Below, piece by piece: positions 24,853 to 33,529 of a stretch of 33,889 nt of DNA (the stretch's first letter is position 1; the number at the start of each line of letters is the position of its first letter). The notes beneath the pieces are model-generated. The model was given only the letters and a program-made list of their open reading frames with translations. It was not told the DNA's origin and ran no database searches. The DNA is from an uncultured Hungatella sp. GTDB taxonomy: Bacteria; Bacillota; Clostridia; Lachnospirales; Lachnospiraceae. Location: assembly GCA_947089145.1 (NCBI GenBank), contig CAMUJH010000045.1:1-33889 (forward strand). Reading direction: 5' to 3'. A program made the position numbers and the translations under genes.

Positions 24853-25913
24853 ATGATATGCTGATTCATTATGAGGAATTGATGCTGGAATTAAACAATC
24901 CCTCTGTGGCTGAGGATCAGAACCGTTTCCGCAAGCTGATGAAAGAACAGGCGGATCTGGCGCCATTGGTGGATACTTATAAACAATACAAACAGTCCAA
25001 ACAGGATATAGAAGACAGCATTGCCCTTCTGGAGGAAGAGAGCGATGAGGAAATGAGGGAACTGGCTAAGGAGGAACTTTCAGATGCCAGGAAACGGGCG
25101 GAAGAATTGGAGCAGGAGTTAAAGATACTGCTTCTTCCAAAAGATCCCAATGATGATAAAAACATTATCTTGGAAATACGGGCCGGCGCAGGCGGTGACG
25201 AGGCGGCCCTGTTTGCTGCAGAACTTTATCGAATGTATGTAAACTATGCAGAGAGCCATCGCTGGAAGGTGGAGATTATTAGTGTCAACGAAAACGGAAT
25301 CGGCGGGTTTAAGGAAGTGATCGCCATGGTTACCGGAAAGGGAGCTTATTCTAAGTTAAAGTATGAAAGCGGCGTTCACCGGGTGCAGCGGGTGCCTGAG
25401 ACAGAGAGCGGCGGACGGATTCATACCTCTACGGCTACCGTGGCAGTTATGCCTGAGGCGGAGGAAGTGGATGTGCAGATTGATATGAAAGACTGCCGCA
25501 TTGATGTTATGCGGGCTTCAGGAAATGGCGGGCAGTGCGTAAACACCACGGACTCTGCAGTTCGTCTGACTCATATGCCCACCGGAATCGTGATTTACAG
25601 CCAGACAGAGAAATCCCAGCTGCAGAACAAGGAGAAGGCATTCCGCCTTCTTCGCTCGAAGCTTTTTGATTTGGAACAGGAGAAACGCCAGAATTCTGAG
25701 GCGGAAGAGAGAAGAAGCCAGATCGGCACAGGGGATCGCTCCGAAAAAATACGAACTTACAACTTCCCTCAGGGACGCGTGACAGAGCATAGGATTAAAT
25801 TAACTCTGTACAAAATTGATGCTGTTATGAATGGAGATATCCAGGAAATTATAGACAGCCTCATCGCAGCCGACCAGGCAGCAAAGCTGGCGAAGATGAA
25901 CGAGAGCGCATAA
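24837..25913 (+). CDS. prfA: Peptide chain release factor 1
   Basis: Recognises UAA and UAG stop codons and releases the finished peptide. The 358 residues show the GGQ loop in [18 protein letters not shown] and the usual RF1 framework ([35 protein letters not shown]). The ribosome site AAAGGAGG (24824-24831) lies within prmC, giving translational coupling with the enzyme that methylates it. Confidence 0.96.
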   Translation: MFDRLDDMLIHYEELMLELNNPSVAEDQNRFRKLMKEQADLAPLVDTYKQYKQSKQDIEDSIALLEEESDEEMRELAKEELSDARKRAEELEQELKILLLPKDPNDDKNIILEIRAGAGGDEAALFAAELYRMYVNYAESHRWKVEIISVNENGIGGFKEVIAMVTGKGAYSKLKYESGVHRVQRVPETESGGRIHTSTATVAVMPEAEEVDVQIDMKDCRIDVMRASGNGGQCVNTTDSAVRLTHMPTGIVIYSQTEKSQLQNKEKAFRLLRSKLFDLEQEKRQNSEAEERRSQIGTGDRSEKIRTYNFPQGRVTEHRIKLTLYKIDAVMNGDIQEIIDSLIAADQAAKLAKMNESA

Positions 25914-25944
25914 AACAGGAAAAGCACGCAAAAACAAAGTGTAA

Positions 25945-25989
25945 AAGCCCTGAGAACCTGGCGGAAGCAAGAAACCGGTTTCAGGGCTT
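25945..25989. repeat. Inverted repeat before the sortase gene
   Basis: AAGCCCTGA (25945-25953) and TCAGGGCTT (25981-25989), with an inner AACC/GGTT, form a stem with a long loop. On the plus strand it is followed by A6 and on the minus strand by TTTTAC. It is probably the weak end of prfA transcription or part of the sortase leader. Confidence 0.35.
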
Positions 25990-26016
25990 AAAAAATGAAA
26001 TGAGAGGGGGAGGGAT

Positions 26017-26886
26017 GTGGGGGAAAAGCATACACAAGAGCTTGGAAGAATACATAATCTGATAGCGGCAGGGTGTATCATCCTTGGAGCAGCAGGAGGC
26101 CTGGAAGTTATGGGGGGCTTAATGGAGGAAAGAAAGATCCAGATACAATACGAAAGCCTGGCACAAATGGCAGACAGCAGGATCGGAACGGATACATCAG
26201 ATTTGCAGACGATGAGTTCCAGGCAGGATCAGAAGGCGGAGCGGGGAGCAGAATCAGAAAAGCCGAAGGCAGCCAGGACGCCCCATTTGGCCTATGAATC
26301 CCCTATTGATTTTCTGAAGTTAGCCGAAATAAATCCTGACATAACAGGCTGGATAAGAATACCGGATACAGGGATCGATTATCCCATTGTTCAGAGCAGC
26401 GACAATCATATGTATCTGCATAAAAGCTTTAACGGGGAAAATGCGGACGCAGGATGTATTTTTATGGATTTTGAAGGCCAGAAAGATCTGAGGGGATATA
26501 ACAATATACTTTATGGACACAATATGAAGAACGGATCAATGTTCCGGGACGTGGTTCGATATAGAGACGAAGAATATTTTAAAGCACATCAATACTTTGA
26601 GATTTATACTCCTGCGGAAACCATACACCTGAAAGCCGTATCCTGCTACTACATACAGGATGCCCCTGAAGTGCGCAGGACAAGATTTCGCGACGATGGT
26701 GAGTTTGATGCCTTTGTACACAGAATGCTTGAACCTTGCCGATATGCACAGATGCCTGGGAAGCCTGTTGAGAATTTGTATACGCTGGTTACCTGCAGTT
26801 ATGAAACGGAAGATGCAAGAACCGTACTGTTTGCCGTGGAGGCGGACAGGGAAGAGGCGGACAGGAGCCAAGGGGCAGATGCATAG
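26017..26886 (+). CDS. srtB: Class B sortase
   Basis: A transpeptidase that attaches secreted proteins to the wall or joins pilin-like subunits. The 289-residue protein has an N-terminal membrane segment (about residues 13-35), a charged linker, and a sortase B catalytic domain. The domain has WIRIPDTGIDYPIVQ, His168 in LYGHNMKNGSMF, Cys260 in TLVTCSYE, and Arg268 in DARTVLFA. The TLVTCSYE active site is typical of class B. Translation starts at GTG 26017 after a GGGGGAGGG-like site. No protein with an obvious sorting signal lies in the window, so its substrate is elsewhere. Confidence 0.9.
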   Translation: MGEKHTQELGRIHNLIAAGCIILGAAGGLEVMGGLMEERKIQIQYESLAQMADSRIGTDTSDLQTMSSRQDQKAERGAESEKPKAARTPHLAYESPIDFLKLAEINPDITGWIRIPDTGIDYPIVQSSDNHMYLHKSFNGENADAGCIFMDFEGQKDLRGYNNILYGHNMKNGSMFRDVVRYRDEEYFKAHQYFEIYTPAETIHLKAVSCYYIQDAPEVRRTRFRDDGEFDAFVHRMLEPCRYAQMPGKPVENLYTLVTCSYETEDARTVLFAVEADREEADRSQGADA

Positions 26887-27029
26887 GGGACAGAGGAGAA
26901 ATGCCCCAAAGGCTGGCAGCCGCCCTTGGGATGGCATAAAGGCATCATCCATGTCATTAAATTGCTTTCAAATCGCTTCCAAAATGCTTCCAGACACAGA
27001 AAACATAGAAAAACCAGTGAAATCAGAAA

Positions 27030-27058
27030 TTGCAAATGAAGTGACAGTGTGCTATACT
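27030..27058 (+). promoter_or_regulatory. Promoter of glmM
   Basis: TTGCAA (27030-27035), 17 bases, TATACT (27053-27058). The 235-base gap after srtB otherwise contains only a weak CCCAA/TTGGG pairing near 26905-26930. Confidence 0.7.
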
Positions 27059-27121
27059 GTACCTTATTATGTGAAAAATGGTTATATAGAATGTTAAAAT
27101 CAGTTTGGGAGGATAGAAATC

Positions 27122-28480
27122 ATGGGAAAATATTTTGGAACTGACGGCTTCCGCGGTGAAGCCAACGTGGATCTGACTGTAGAACATGCTTATAAAGTGG
27201 GACGCTTTTTGGGGTGGTTTTATGGCCAGAAGGAGCCGGATACCCGATGCAGGGTGGTGATTGGAAAGGATACCAGGAGAAGCAGCTATATGTTTGAATA
27301 TTCTCTGGTGGCAGGGCTGACCGCTTCCGGCGCAGACGTATATCTTCTTCATGTAACCACCACGCCCAGCGTGTCTTATGTAGTCCGTACAGAGGGATTT
27401 AACTGCGGAATCATGATTTCCGCCAGCCACAACCCATTTTATGACAACGGCATAAAAGTGATTAATGAGAGGGGAGAAAAGCTGGAGGAATCCGTAATCG
27501 AGAAAATAGAGCAGTATCTGGACGGGGAGATGGGGGAGATTCCTTTGGCCCGAAAGGATGCCATTGGCCGCACGATTGATTTTGCTGCAGGGCGTAACCG
27601 TTATATCGGTTACCTTATTTCCATAGCTACCCGTTCTTTTAAGAATATGCGGGTGGGATTGGACTGTGCCAACGGCAGCGCTTCCGCTATTGCCAAGAAT
27701 GTGTTTGACGCACTTGGAGCTGAAACGTATGTGATAAACAGCGAGCCTAACGGTCTGAATATTAACACGGAATGCGGCTCCACCCATATTCATGTGCTGC
27801 AGGAGTATGTTAAGCGCAACCACCTGGATGTAGGGTTTGCCTATGACGGAGACGCTGACCGCTGCATTGCAGTGGATGGCAGCGGTGAAGAGGTGGATGG
27901 CGATAAAATCATGTACATCTGCGGAAAATATATGAAGCAGCAGGGGACCTTGGTGAATAATACGGTGGTAACCACGATTATGTCTAATTTCGGCCTTTAT
28001 AAAGCTTTAGAAAGAGAAGGGATTTCCTATGTAAAGACTGCAGTGGGGGACAAATATGTATATGAAAATATGTCTTCCTATGGCCATTGCCTTGGCGGGG
28101 AACAGTCAGGCCATATTATTTTCAGCAAAAATGCCACTACGGGAGACGGCATCCTTACTTCTCTGAAGGTCATGGAGGTAATCCTGGAAAAGAAGCAGAC
28201 TCTGGAAAAACTGGCATCTGAAGTGGAGATCTATCCCCAGGTGCTTAAAAATGTAAAAGTGAAAGACAAAAAGGCAGCGCAGGAAGATCCGGCAGTAATG
28301 GCAGAAGTAGATAAAGTGACCAAGGCTCTGGGAGAAGGGGGACGGATTCTTCTTCGCCAGTCAGGCACGGAGCCAGTGGTACGTGTTATGGTAGAGGCGG
28401 CCAGCCACGAAATCTGTGAGACTTATGTAAATCAGGTCATTGAAGTAATGAAAGCCCAGGGACATATGCTGGAGGCATAA
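27122..28480 (+). CDS. glmM: Phosphoglucosamine mutase
   Basis: Converts glucosamine 6-phosphate to glucosamine 1-phosphate for UDP-GlcNAc and hence peptidoglycan. The 452 residues begin GKYFGTDGFRGEAN, as GlmM proteins do. They contain the phosphoserine loop MISASHNPFYDNG, metal loop AYDGDADRCIA, sugar loop GGEQSGHIIF and phosphate loop RQSGTEPVVRVMV. GGGAGG precedes ATG 27122. The gene is about as close to leuA (62 bases) as an operon partner would be, although the pathways differ. Confidence 0.94.
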   Translation: MGKYFGTDGFRGEANVDLTVEHAYKVGRFLGWFYGQKEPDTRCRVVIGKDTRRSSYMFEYSLVAGLTASGADVYLLHVTTTPSVSYVVRTEGFNCGIMISASHNPFYDNGIKVINERGEKLEESVIEKIEQYLDGEMGEIPLARKDAIGRTIDFAAGRNRYIGYLISIATRSFKNMRVGLDCANGSASAIAKNVFDALGAETYVINSEPNGLNINTECGSTHIHVLQEYVKRNHLDVGFAYDGDADRCIAVDGSGEEVDGDKIMYICGKYMKQQGTLVNNTVVTTIMSNFGLYKALEREGISYVKTAVGDKYVYENMSSYGHCLGGEQSGHIIFSKNATTGDGILTSLKVMEVILEKKQTLEKLASEVEIYPQVLKNVKVKDKKAAQEDPAVMAEVDKVTKALGEGGRILLRQSGTEPVVRVMVEAASHEICETYVNQVIEVMKAQGHMLEA

Positions 28481-28542
28481 AAGAGAGGACACAGACGTAA
28501 AACTGCATTGGAAGCCTGATTACAAACAAGGAGGAAATGAAT

Positions 28543-30210
28543 ATGTTGAATTATCAGCGATATAAAAGAGTACCAGTTGTAGATTTTCCAGAGAGAACCT
28601 GGCCTTTTAAACAGATTGAGAAGGCGCCTGTATGGTGCAGCGTTGATCTGCGTGACGGCAATCAGGCTTTGGTGGAGCCTATGGTGGTGGAAGAGAAGAT
28701 GGAATTCTTCAGCATGCTGGTAAAGCTGGGGTTTAAGGAAATTGAGATAGGCTTTCCGGCTGCGTCTCAGATTGAGTACGATTTCCTGCGTCAGTTAGTG
28801 GACCGCCGTATGATTCCTGATGATGTACGTGTTCAGGTGCTGGTACAGTGCAGAGAACATCTGATTAAAAGAACCTTTGAGGCTATTAAGGGCATTAAGA
28901 ATGTAGTAGTGCATATTTATAATTCTACCTCCGCCCTTCAGAGGGATGTGGTATTTAACAAGAGTAAAGAGGAAATCATTCAGATTGCTGTTGACGGAAC
29001 TAATATGGTAAAGAAATATGCAAAGAATTTTGACGGCAATCTGGTTCTGGAATACTCGCCGGAAAGTTTTACAGGCACGGAACTGGATTTTGCACTGGAA
29101 ATCTGCACGGCAGTTCAGGAAACGTGGGGTGCAACTCCGGAGAACCCTATTATTATTAACCTTCCGTCCACGGTAGAGATGACGACGCCCAATGTGTACG
29201 CGGATCAGATTGAGTGGATGAATACCCATTTTAAAAACCGTGACAGCATCATTTTAAGTGTACATCCCCACAATGATCGGGGAACCGGTGTAGCGGCTAC
29301 AGAACTGGCGGTTTTAGCAGGCGCAGAGCGGGTGGAGGGAACCTTATTCGGCAACGGAGAGCGTACCGGAAATGTGGATATTCTTACATTAGCCTACAAT
29401 ATGTTCTCCCAGGGCATTGATCCGGAACTGGAGATTGAAAACATCCGCAGCATTTCAGAGGTGTATGAGCGCTGTACAAAGATGGATATTCCGGAAAGGC
29501 ATCCCTATGCCGGAAAATTGGTGTTTACTGCATTTTCTGGTTCCCACCAGGATGCCATTAACAAGGGCATGAACGCACTTCATGAGAGAAACAGCCAGTA
29601 TTGGGAAGTGCCTTATCTTCCCATTGATCCCGCTGATATCGGAAGGCAGTACGAACCCATTGTCCGTATTAACAGTCAGTCGGGCAAAGGCGGCGTGGCA
29701 TTTGTCATGGATACATTCTTTGGGTTTAAGCTGCCAAAAGGAATGCATAAGGAGTTCGCAGATGTGATTCAGGTTATTTCCGAGAAGCAGGGCGAGGTGG
29801 CCCCCGAGCAGATTATGGAGGAATTCAGACGCAATTATACAGAACGCAAAGAGCCGATTCATTTCCGCAGATGCCAGATTACGGATACGGAGAACGAGGA
29901 CGGCGATTTTGCAACACTTGTAAAAGTTACCTATACGAACAATGGCCTTGAAAAAGTGTTTGAGGGTGTGGGCAATGGCCCCATTGATGCAATTCAGAAG
30001 GGCCTTGAAAAGGAACTGAATATTGAAATCCGGGTGTTGGACTACAGCGAGCACGCGTTGACTTCCGGTTCCGGAGCACAGGCTGCCTCATATATTCACC
30101 TGATGGATGTGAAGACCGGAAAGGTAACTTATGGCGTAGGCATCAGCTCCAATATTACCAGAGCCTCTTTCCGAGGAATATTCAGTGCGGTAAACAGGCT
30201 TTTTTACTAA
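28543..30210 (+). CDS. leuA: 2-isopropylmalate synthase (long LeuA2-type)
   Basis: Condenses acetyl-CoA with 2-oxoisovalerate, the first committed step to leucine. The 555 residues start with a PERTWPFKQIEKAP stretch typical of the longer LeuA type. The HMGL-like catalytic barrel has WCSVDLRDGNQAL, SVHPHNDRGTGVAATELA with the metal histidines, and FGNGERTGNVDI. A C-terminal regulatory domain follows, where leucine normally inhibits. ATG 28543 is used because GGAGG (28530-28534) is only two bases from the alternative ATG 28537. No T-box or leucine leader peptide is seen in the 62-base gap. Confidence 0.93.
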   Translation: MLNYQRYKRVPVVDFPERTWPFKQIEKAPVWCSVDLRDGNQALVEPMVVEEKMEFFSMLVKLGFKEIEIGFPAASQIEYDFLRQLVDRRMIPDDVRVQVLVQCREHLIKRTFEAIKGIKNVVVHIYNSTSALQRDVVFNKSKEEIIQIAVDGTNMVKKYAKNFDGNLVLEYSPESFTGTELDFALEICTAVQETWGATPENPIIINLPSTVEMTTPNVYADQIEWMNTHFKNRDSIILSVHPHNDRGTGVAATELAVLAGAERVEGTLFGNGERTGNVDILTLAYNMFSQGIDPELEIENIRSISEVYERCTKMDIPERHPYAGKLVFTAFSGSHQDAINKGMNALHERNSQYWEVPYLPIDPADIGRQYEPIVRINSQSGKGGVAFVMDTFFGFKLPKGMHKEFADVIQVISEKQGEVAPEQIMEEFRRNYTERKEPIHFRRCQITDTENEDGDFATLVKVTYTNNGLEKVFEGVGNGPIDAIQKGLEKELNIEIRVLDYSEHALTSGSGAQAASYIHLMDVKTGKVTYGVGISSNITRASFRGIFSAVNRLFY

Positions 30211-30237
30211 AGCCTGCAGAAAGCACATGATAGAATA

Positions 30238-30295
30238 AAAGAGGGCATCGCACTTCATCTGTTTTTGATGATCTTGCGACGCCCTCTTCTATTTT
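30238..30295 (+). terminator. Terminator after leuA
   Basis: AGAGGGC and GCCCTCT (30240-30246 with 30281-30287), continued by TCGCA/TGCGA and an inner CATC/GATG, followed by TCTATTTT. Confidence 0.75.
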
Positions 30296-30299
30296 CAGA

Positions 30300-30358
30300 T
30301 AGAAAAGGGAACTGCTGTCCAGAAGATATATTTATCTACCGGAACAACAGTCCCTTTA
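30300..30358 (-). terminator. Terminator of the repeat-protein gene
   Basis: AAAGGGA (30304-30310) and TCCCTTT (30351-30357) with further inner pairing (CTG/CAG, TGT/ACA). On the minus strand it follows the stop at 30368 by ten bases and ends in TTTTC. Confidence 0.65.
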
Positions 30359-30367
30359 TTAATGACT

Positions 30368-31324
30368 TTAGGGACCGCCTGTAAGTCCCTCTTTAAGCGG
30401 AGTGGAGATGCTTCCGCCAGGCCCGGGAGATGAAGAACCCGGCCCGCTGTCTGTGCCGCCGGAAGGAGTGCTGCTTCCATAGGGTGCAGAACCGCCGCTC
30501 TGATAGATGCCGTTGGCGTTAAAAGTATAGGAAACGCCGTTGATGTTTAATGTGGTGTTGGCGGCCATCTTGCCTGTAGACGGGTCTAAATAATAGTAGG
30601 AACCGTTTAAAGTAACCCATCCGGTCTGCATATGGCCGGAACCGTTAAAATAATACCAGCTTCCGTCAATCTGCTTCCAATCTGTAGCCATAGCGCCATT
30701 GGATGTGTCCATATAATACCGGTTAGTATTGTCGCTGAGCCATCCGGTCATCATCTTGCCGTCGGTATTAAGATAGTGGTAAGTATTGTTCAGGTTCAGC
30801 CACCCGGTAATCATCTTGGCGTCAGAGCCAAAATAGTACCAGTATCCGTTGATCTGCTGCCATTTTCCTATGACTGCCTTTCCGGAAGCATCGAAATAGT
30901 ACCAGGCATTTTCTATCTGCCGCCAGCCTATGCTCATGGAGCCGTCAGCCTTCAGATAGTAATAGTCATTGCCAATCTTTAACCATCCGGTTACCATGGT
31001 TCCGTCTTCCAGCAGATAATAAAATTTTCCGTCAATATGAATCCAACTGTTGGCGGTCATAAGACCGTTGGACTTAAAGTAATACCATTTATTGTTAATC
31101 TGTTTCCAGCCTATGGTCATCTTGCCGCTTGTCAGGTCAAGATAGTAATATCCGTCCGTAGTCCGAATCCATCCTTTGTACAGAGAGCCGTTATTGTCAT
31201 AATATACCCAGCTGTCGCCGCTTTTGCTCCAACCGGCAGCCAGTGCGTCAGATGCCGGAGCCAGAGTCATAAGCCCTAAAATTCCGGCCAGAGCCAGGGC
31301 ACGAAGACGTTTGTGGCGTATCAA
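30368..31324 (-). CDS. Secreted choline/glucan-binding repeat protein
   Basis: A 318-residue exported protein. A signal peptide (RHKRLR, then LALAGILGLMTLAPA, cleavage near ALAA) is followed by about eleven repeats of roughly 20 residues, such as GWKQINNKWYYFKSNGLM. These are the cell-wall-binding type 1 repeats that bind choline or glucan through Trp and Tyr. A Gly/Ser/Pro-rich tail ends the protein, and there is no enzyme domain and no sorting motif. TTG 31324 is the likely start: GGGGGGAG lies six bases upstream and it gives a clean signal peptide, whereas the longer ATG form from 31390 buries it. The licC/licA-like gene upstream on the same strand suggests phosphocholine as ligand, an inference. 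Confidence 0.85.
   Translation of the reverse strand: MIRHKRLRALALAGILGLMTLAPASDALAAGWSKSGDSWVYYDNNGSLYKGWIRTTDGYYYLDLTSGKMTIGWKQINNKWYYFKSNGLMTANSWIHIDGKFYYLLEDGTMVTGWLKIGNDYYYLKADGSMSIGWRQIENAWYYFDASGKAVIGKWQQINGYWYYFGSDAKMITGWLNLNNTYHYLNTDGKMMTGWLSDNTNRYYMDTSNGAMATDWKQIDGSWYYFNGSGHMQTGWVTLNGSYYYLDPSTGKMAANTTLNINGVSYTFNANGIYQSGGSAPYGSSTPSGGTDSGPGSSSPGPGGSISTPLKEGLTGGP
30500..31240 (-). repeat. Tandem repeats of about 60-63 bases encoding cell-wall-binding units
   Basis: About eleven in-frame units, each with GW near the start and WYYF or YYYL in the middle. DNA similarity is partial, so the units have diverged. Confidence 0.8.
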
Positions 31325-31380
31325 AGGTAACTCCCCCCTTATCCATAAGTATTCATGCCGCACATCAGTGCGTCCTATCA

Positions 31381-31389
31381 AGTATACCA
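31381..31389 (-). promoter_or_regulatory. Extended -10 promoter of the repeat-protein gene
   Basis: TGGTATACT on the minus strand (31389-31381), an extended -10; no good -35 is present. The 31325-31549 gap also holds a TCTGTTC/GAACAGA hairpin (31496-31512), possibly ending licCA transcription, though without a T tract. Confidence 0.5.
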
Positions 31390-31549
31390 CAAGAATCCCC
31401 CAAGAGATAGAGAAAAATGGAAATATTTTTATTACAATTTAATTACCGGCGGCAGGCGCAATGTGATTTGCCTGTTTGGGCCAGGATAATCCTTCTCTGT
31501 TCAGGGAACAGAAGCCTGAAAGATTATGCCGCATGCCGGCGGAATCCAT

Positions 31550-33418
31550 CTATTTATTTGCAGGAATCAGTTCCTGAATCCGCTGATAATAGCGTTTGGC
31601 ATACCGATACATTATTAATGTGTATTCTCCGAATTCTTCTCCCAAATGGCTTTTATATACAGCCCAAAGGCTCCAAAGAAAACCGCCTAGAGCCATATAA
31701 GAGTATACTGCTGTTAATTCATCTTTTTCTGGCGCCCGTTCCAAATAGAGGCGGATAAGACGGTCGGTCTGTTCTTCAGTATAATAAGAATAAATAGCGC
31801 ACATGGCTACATCAATGAGAGGATCGCACATGCCGGAATATTCCCAATCAATGAGCCGCAAGGTTCCGTCTGTAAGAAACAGGAAGTTATCAGCTACGCT
31901 GTCAATATGAGCCAGCGTCTCATGCCTGTTCATTTGATTCAGACGATCCATCAGTTCCGTCATTCTTTTTTTTATAAGGCCATAATCTTCGAAGGGGATA
32001 CCGCCATGCGTTCTGCAGAGGTTCTCATAGAATTCAATTCTCTCACGGATATCAAAGCGGTGCTCAACCGAAATACCTGCCTGGTGTATTTGCTTTAATA
32101 GTTTCATGCATCTGCCTACGTCCGTCCAGTTTCCGGCGTCGGAATTGCGGGCGCCCTCATAATATTCTGAAATCTTATAACCGCTGCTGCTGTCAAAATA
32201 AATCACATACTCTGTTATCCCAAGGGGTTTCACTGCCTCATAAACCGCTGCTTCCTGCCTGCGGTTTATGAGGAGCTCGGTTCCGGGGCCAGGTATCCGG
32301 CAGATATACTGCTTGCCGGATACCGAGAAAAGGAAAGATTTGTTGGTCATTCCTGCCTTAAGGCATTTAATATTTTGGATTTCTGATTCAGGCACTTGGA
32401 ATGTGCGGGCAACAAGTTCCATGGCCTCATTGTCAGAGCGGTTCTGATATTTAGGGTCAAACGTTCGCAGTTCCTCCAGATTTTCAAATTCATAGACCTG
32501 GTTGGCATTCTGCCGGTTAATGTAAAGGCTCTGACAGTCCAACCCGGATTCAGGGTCTTTAACAGGCTGCTGCTTAAGCCGGGAAAATCCAGATTCCACA
32601 AGCCTTTTTTGGGCGGTACCATTTACTAGATCCATATATACAGTTTCCCAGTGGAACTGTTCTGTTCCAGGTATGGAATAGTAGGCTTCCAGAATGGGAA
32701 GGAAATAGTCGGACCATTCTTTACGGAAAAATGCAGGGCCGTACATGACCCAGGAATCACGGCCGCCTATTTCCACATGAAGAATCTTTCCTTTCTTATT
32801 AAAAGAAAGGCACCATTCTGAAGTATCGCCTTCCTGAAAAACAGAAGAGTACCAGGAGCAGCACTCATAGGCATGGTACATATTCTCCCGCATCCAGTTA
32901 TCAGAGGCCAGAAGGTACATATTTCTTCCTTGAAAAAGTTTTCGGGCATGATAGACAGTGGCCAGGGTATTCTTCTCAGAGTATTCTCTATTATATAGAA
33001 GCGTTACATTATATTTATCAATAAGATATTCAAATTTTTCTTTAAGGTATCCCACAACAATGGTGATATCTGTAATTCCTGCCTGATGAAGCTGACGGAT
33101 CTGCCGTTCAATCATTCGTTCCCCAAAGACTTCCAGAAGTCCTTTAGGAGTTTCAAATGTCAGGGGAACAAAACGGGAACCAAAACCTGCTGCAAGAATT
33201 ACTGCCCCATCTACCCGGTATTGCTCCAGACGCTCTTTGCCTGGGGCAGTCAGCTGATAATGCCCGTCTGGAAGTATGGCAATCAGATCCTGTTCTATAC
33301 ATTCTTTTATCAGACGGTTTATGGAACCCAGGGACACATCCATGGCCTGAGCAAGTTCCCGCTGGGTGATCTGGGGATGTTCAAATATATTTCGGCATAT
33401 CAATGCATGTCTGTCCAT
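31550..33418 (-). CDS. Winged-helix/LicC-like/LicA-like trifunctional fusion (phosphocholine pathway)
   Basis: A 622-residue fusion. Residues 1-67 form a winged-helix domain (QRELAQAMDVSLGSINRLI). Residues about 70-300 match a LicC-like nucleotidyltransferase: VILAAGFGSRFVPLTFETPK, with the signature glycines and Lys92. Residues about 325-620 match LicA-like choline kinase: LKAGMTNKSFLFSV, HIDSVADNFLF with His504, Asp506 and Asn511, and LRLIDWEYSGMCDP with Asp524. Known LicA phosphorylates choline and LicC makes CDP-choline; together they would feed surface phosphocholine. Ethanolamine or another amino alcohol is possible instead. GGAGGT precedes ATG 33418; its promoter is back to back with a divergent one. 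No licB transporter or licD transferase is in the window. Confidence 0.85.
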   Translation of the reverse strand: MDRHALICRNIFEHPQITQRELAQAMDVSLGSINRLIKECIEQDLIAILPDGHYQLTAPGKERLEQYRVDGAVILAAGFGSRFVPLTFETPKGLLEVFGERMIERQIRQLHQAGITDITIVVGYLKEKFEYLIDKYNVTLLYNREYSEKNTLATVYHARKLFQGRNMYLLASDNWMRENMYHAYECCSWYSSVFQEGDTSEWCLSFNKKGKILHVEIGGRDSWVMYGPAFFRKEWSDYFLPILEAYYSIPGTEQFHWETVYMDLVNGTAQKRLVESGFSRLKQQPVKDPESGLDCQSLYINRQNANQVYEFENLEELRTFDPKYQNRSDNEAMELVARTFQVPESEIQNIKCLKAGMTNKSFLFSVSGKQYICRIPGPGTELLINRRQEAAVYEAVKPLGITEYVIYFDSSSGYKISEYYEGARNSDAGNWTDVGRCMKLLKQIHQAGISVEHRFDIRERIEFYENLCRTHGGIPFEDYGLIKKRMTELMDRLNQMNRHETLAHIDSVADNFLFLTDGTLRLIDWEYSGMCDPLIDVAMCAIYSYYTEEQTDRLIRLYLERAPEKDELTAVYSYMALGGFLWSLWAVYKSHLGEEFGEYTLIMYRYAKRYYQRIQELIPANK

Positions 33419-33462
33419 AAATACCTCCGTTCAAAAATAGAGATTTATTTATATATATGAAC

Positions 33463-33490
33463 ATTATAGCATAGAGGAACAAAAAAACAA
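33463..33490 (-). promoter_or_regulatory. Promoter of the LicC/LicA fusion gene
   Basis: On the minus strand TTGTTT (33490-33485), 16 bases, TATAAT (33468-33463). Confidence 0.6.
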
Positions 33491-33499
33491 GAGGGGTTA

Positions 33500-33529
33500 T
33501 TGCGAAAAGGGGATGGGGGAATGTATAAT
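33500..33529 (+). promoter_or_regulatory. Divergent promoter upstream of the right-edge gene
   Basis: TTGCGA (33500-33505), 18 bases, TATAAT (33524-33529). Its -35 is nine bases from that of the LicC/LicA gene, so one regulator could act on both. Confidence 0.6.

Noticed and set aside
27023-27823. 266-residue minus-strand frame opposite glmM
   Set aside because: It overlaps the glmM promoter and coding region and looks like an antisense frame.
30500-31240. CRISPR array suggested by regular spacing
   Set aside because: The periodicity is in-frame protein repeats with diverged DNA, not identical repeats separated by unique spacers.
30632-31279. Plus-strand frames across the repeat-protein gene
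   Set aside because: Their regularity only mirrors the repeats on the coding strand.
31325-31390. Longer form of the repeat protein starting at ATG 31390
   Set aside because: It would push the signal peptide into the interior and lies at the promoter; TTG 31324 has a strong ribosome site.
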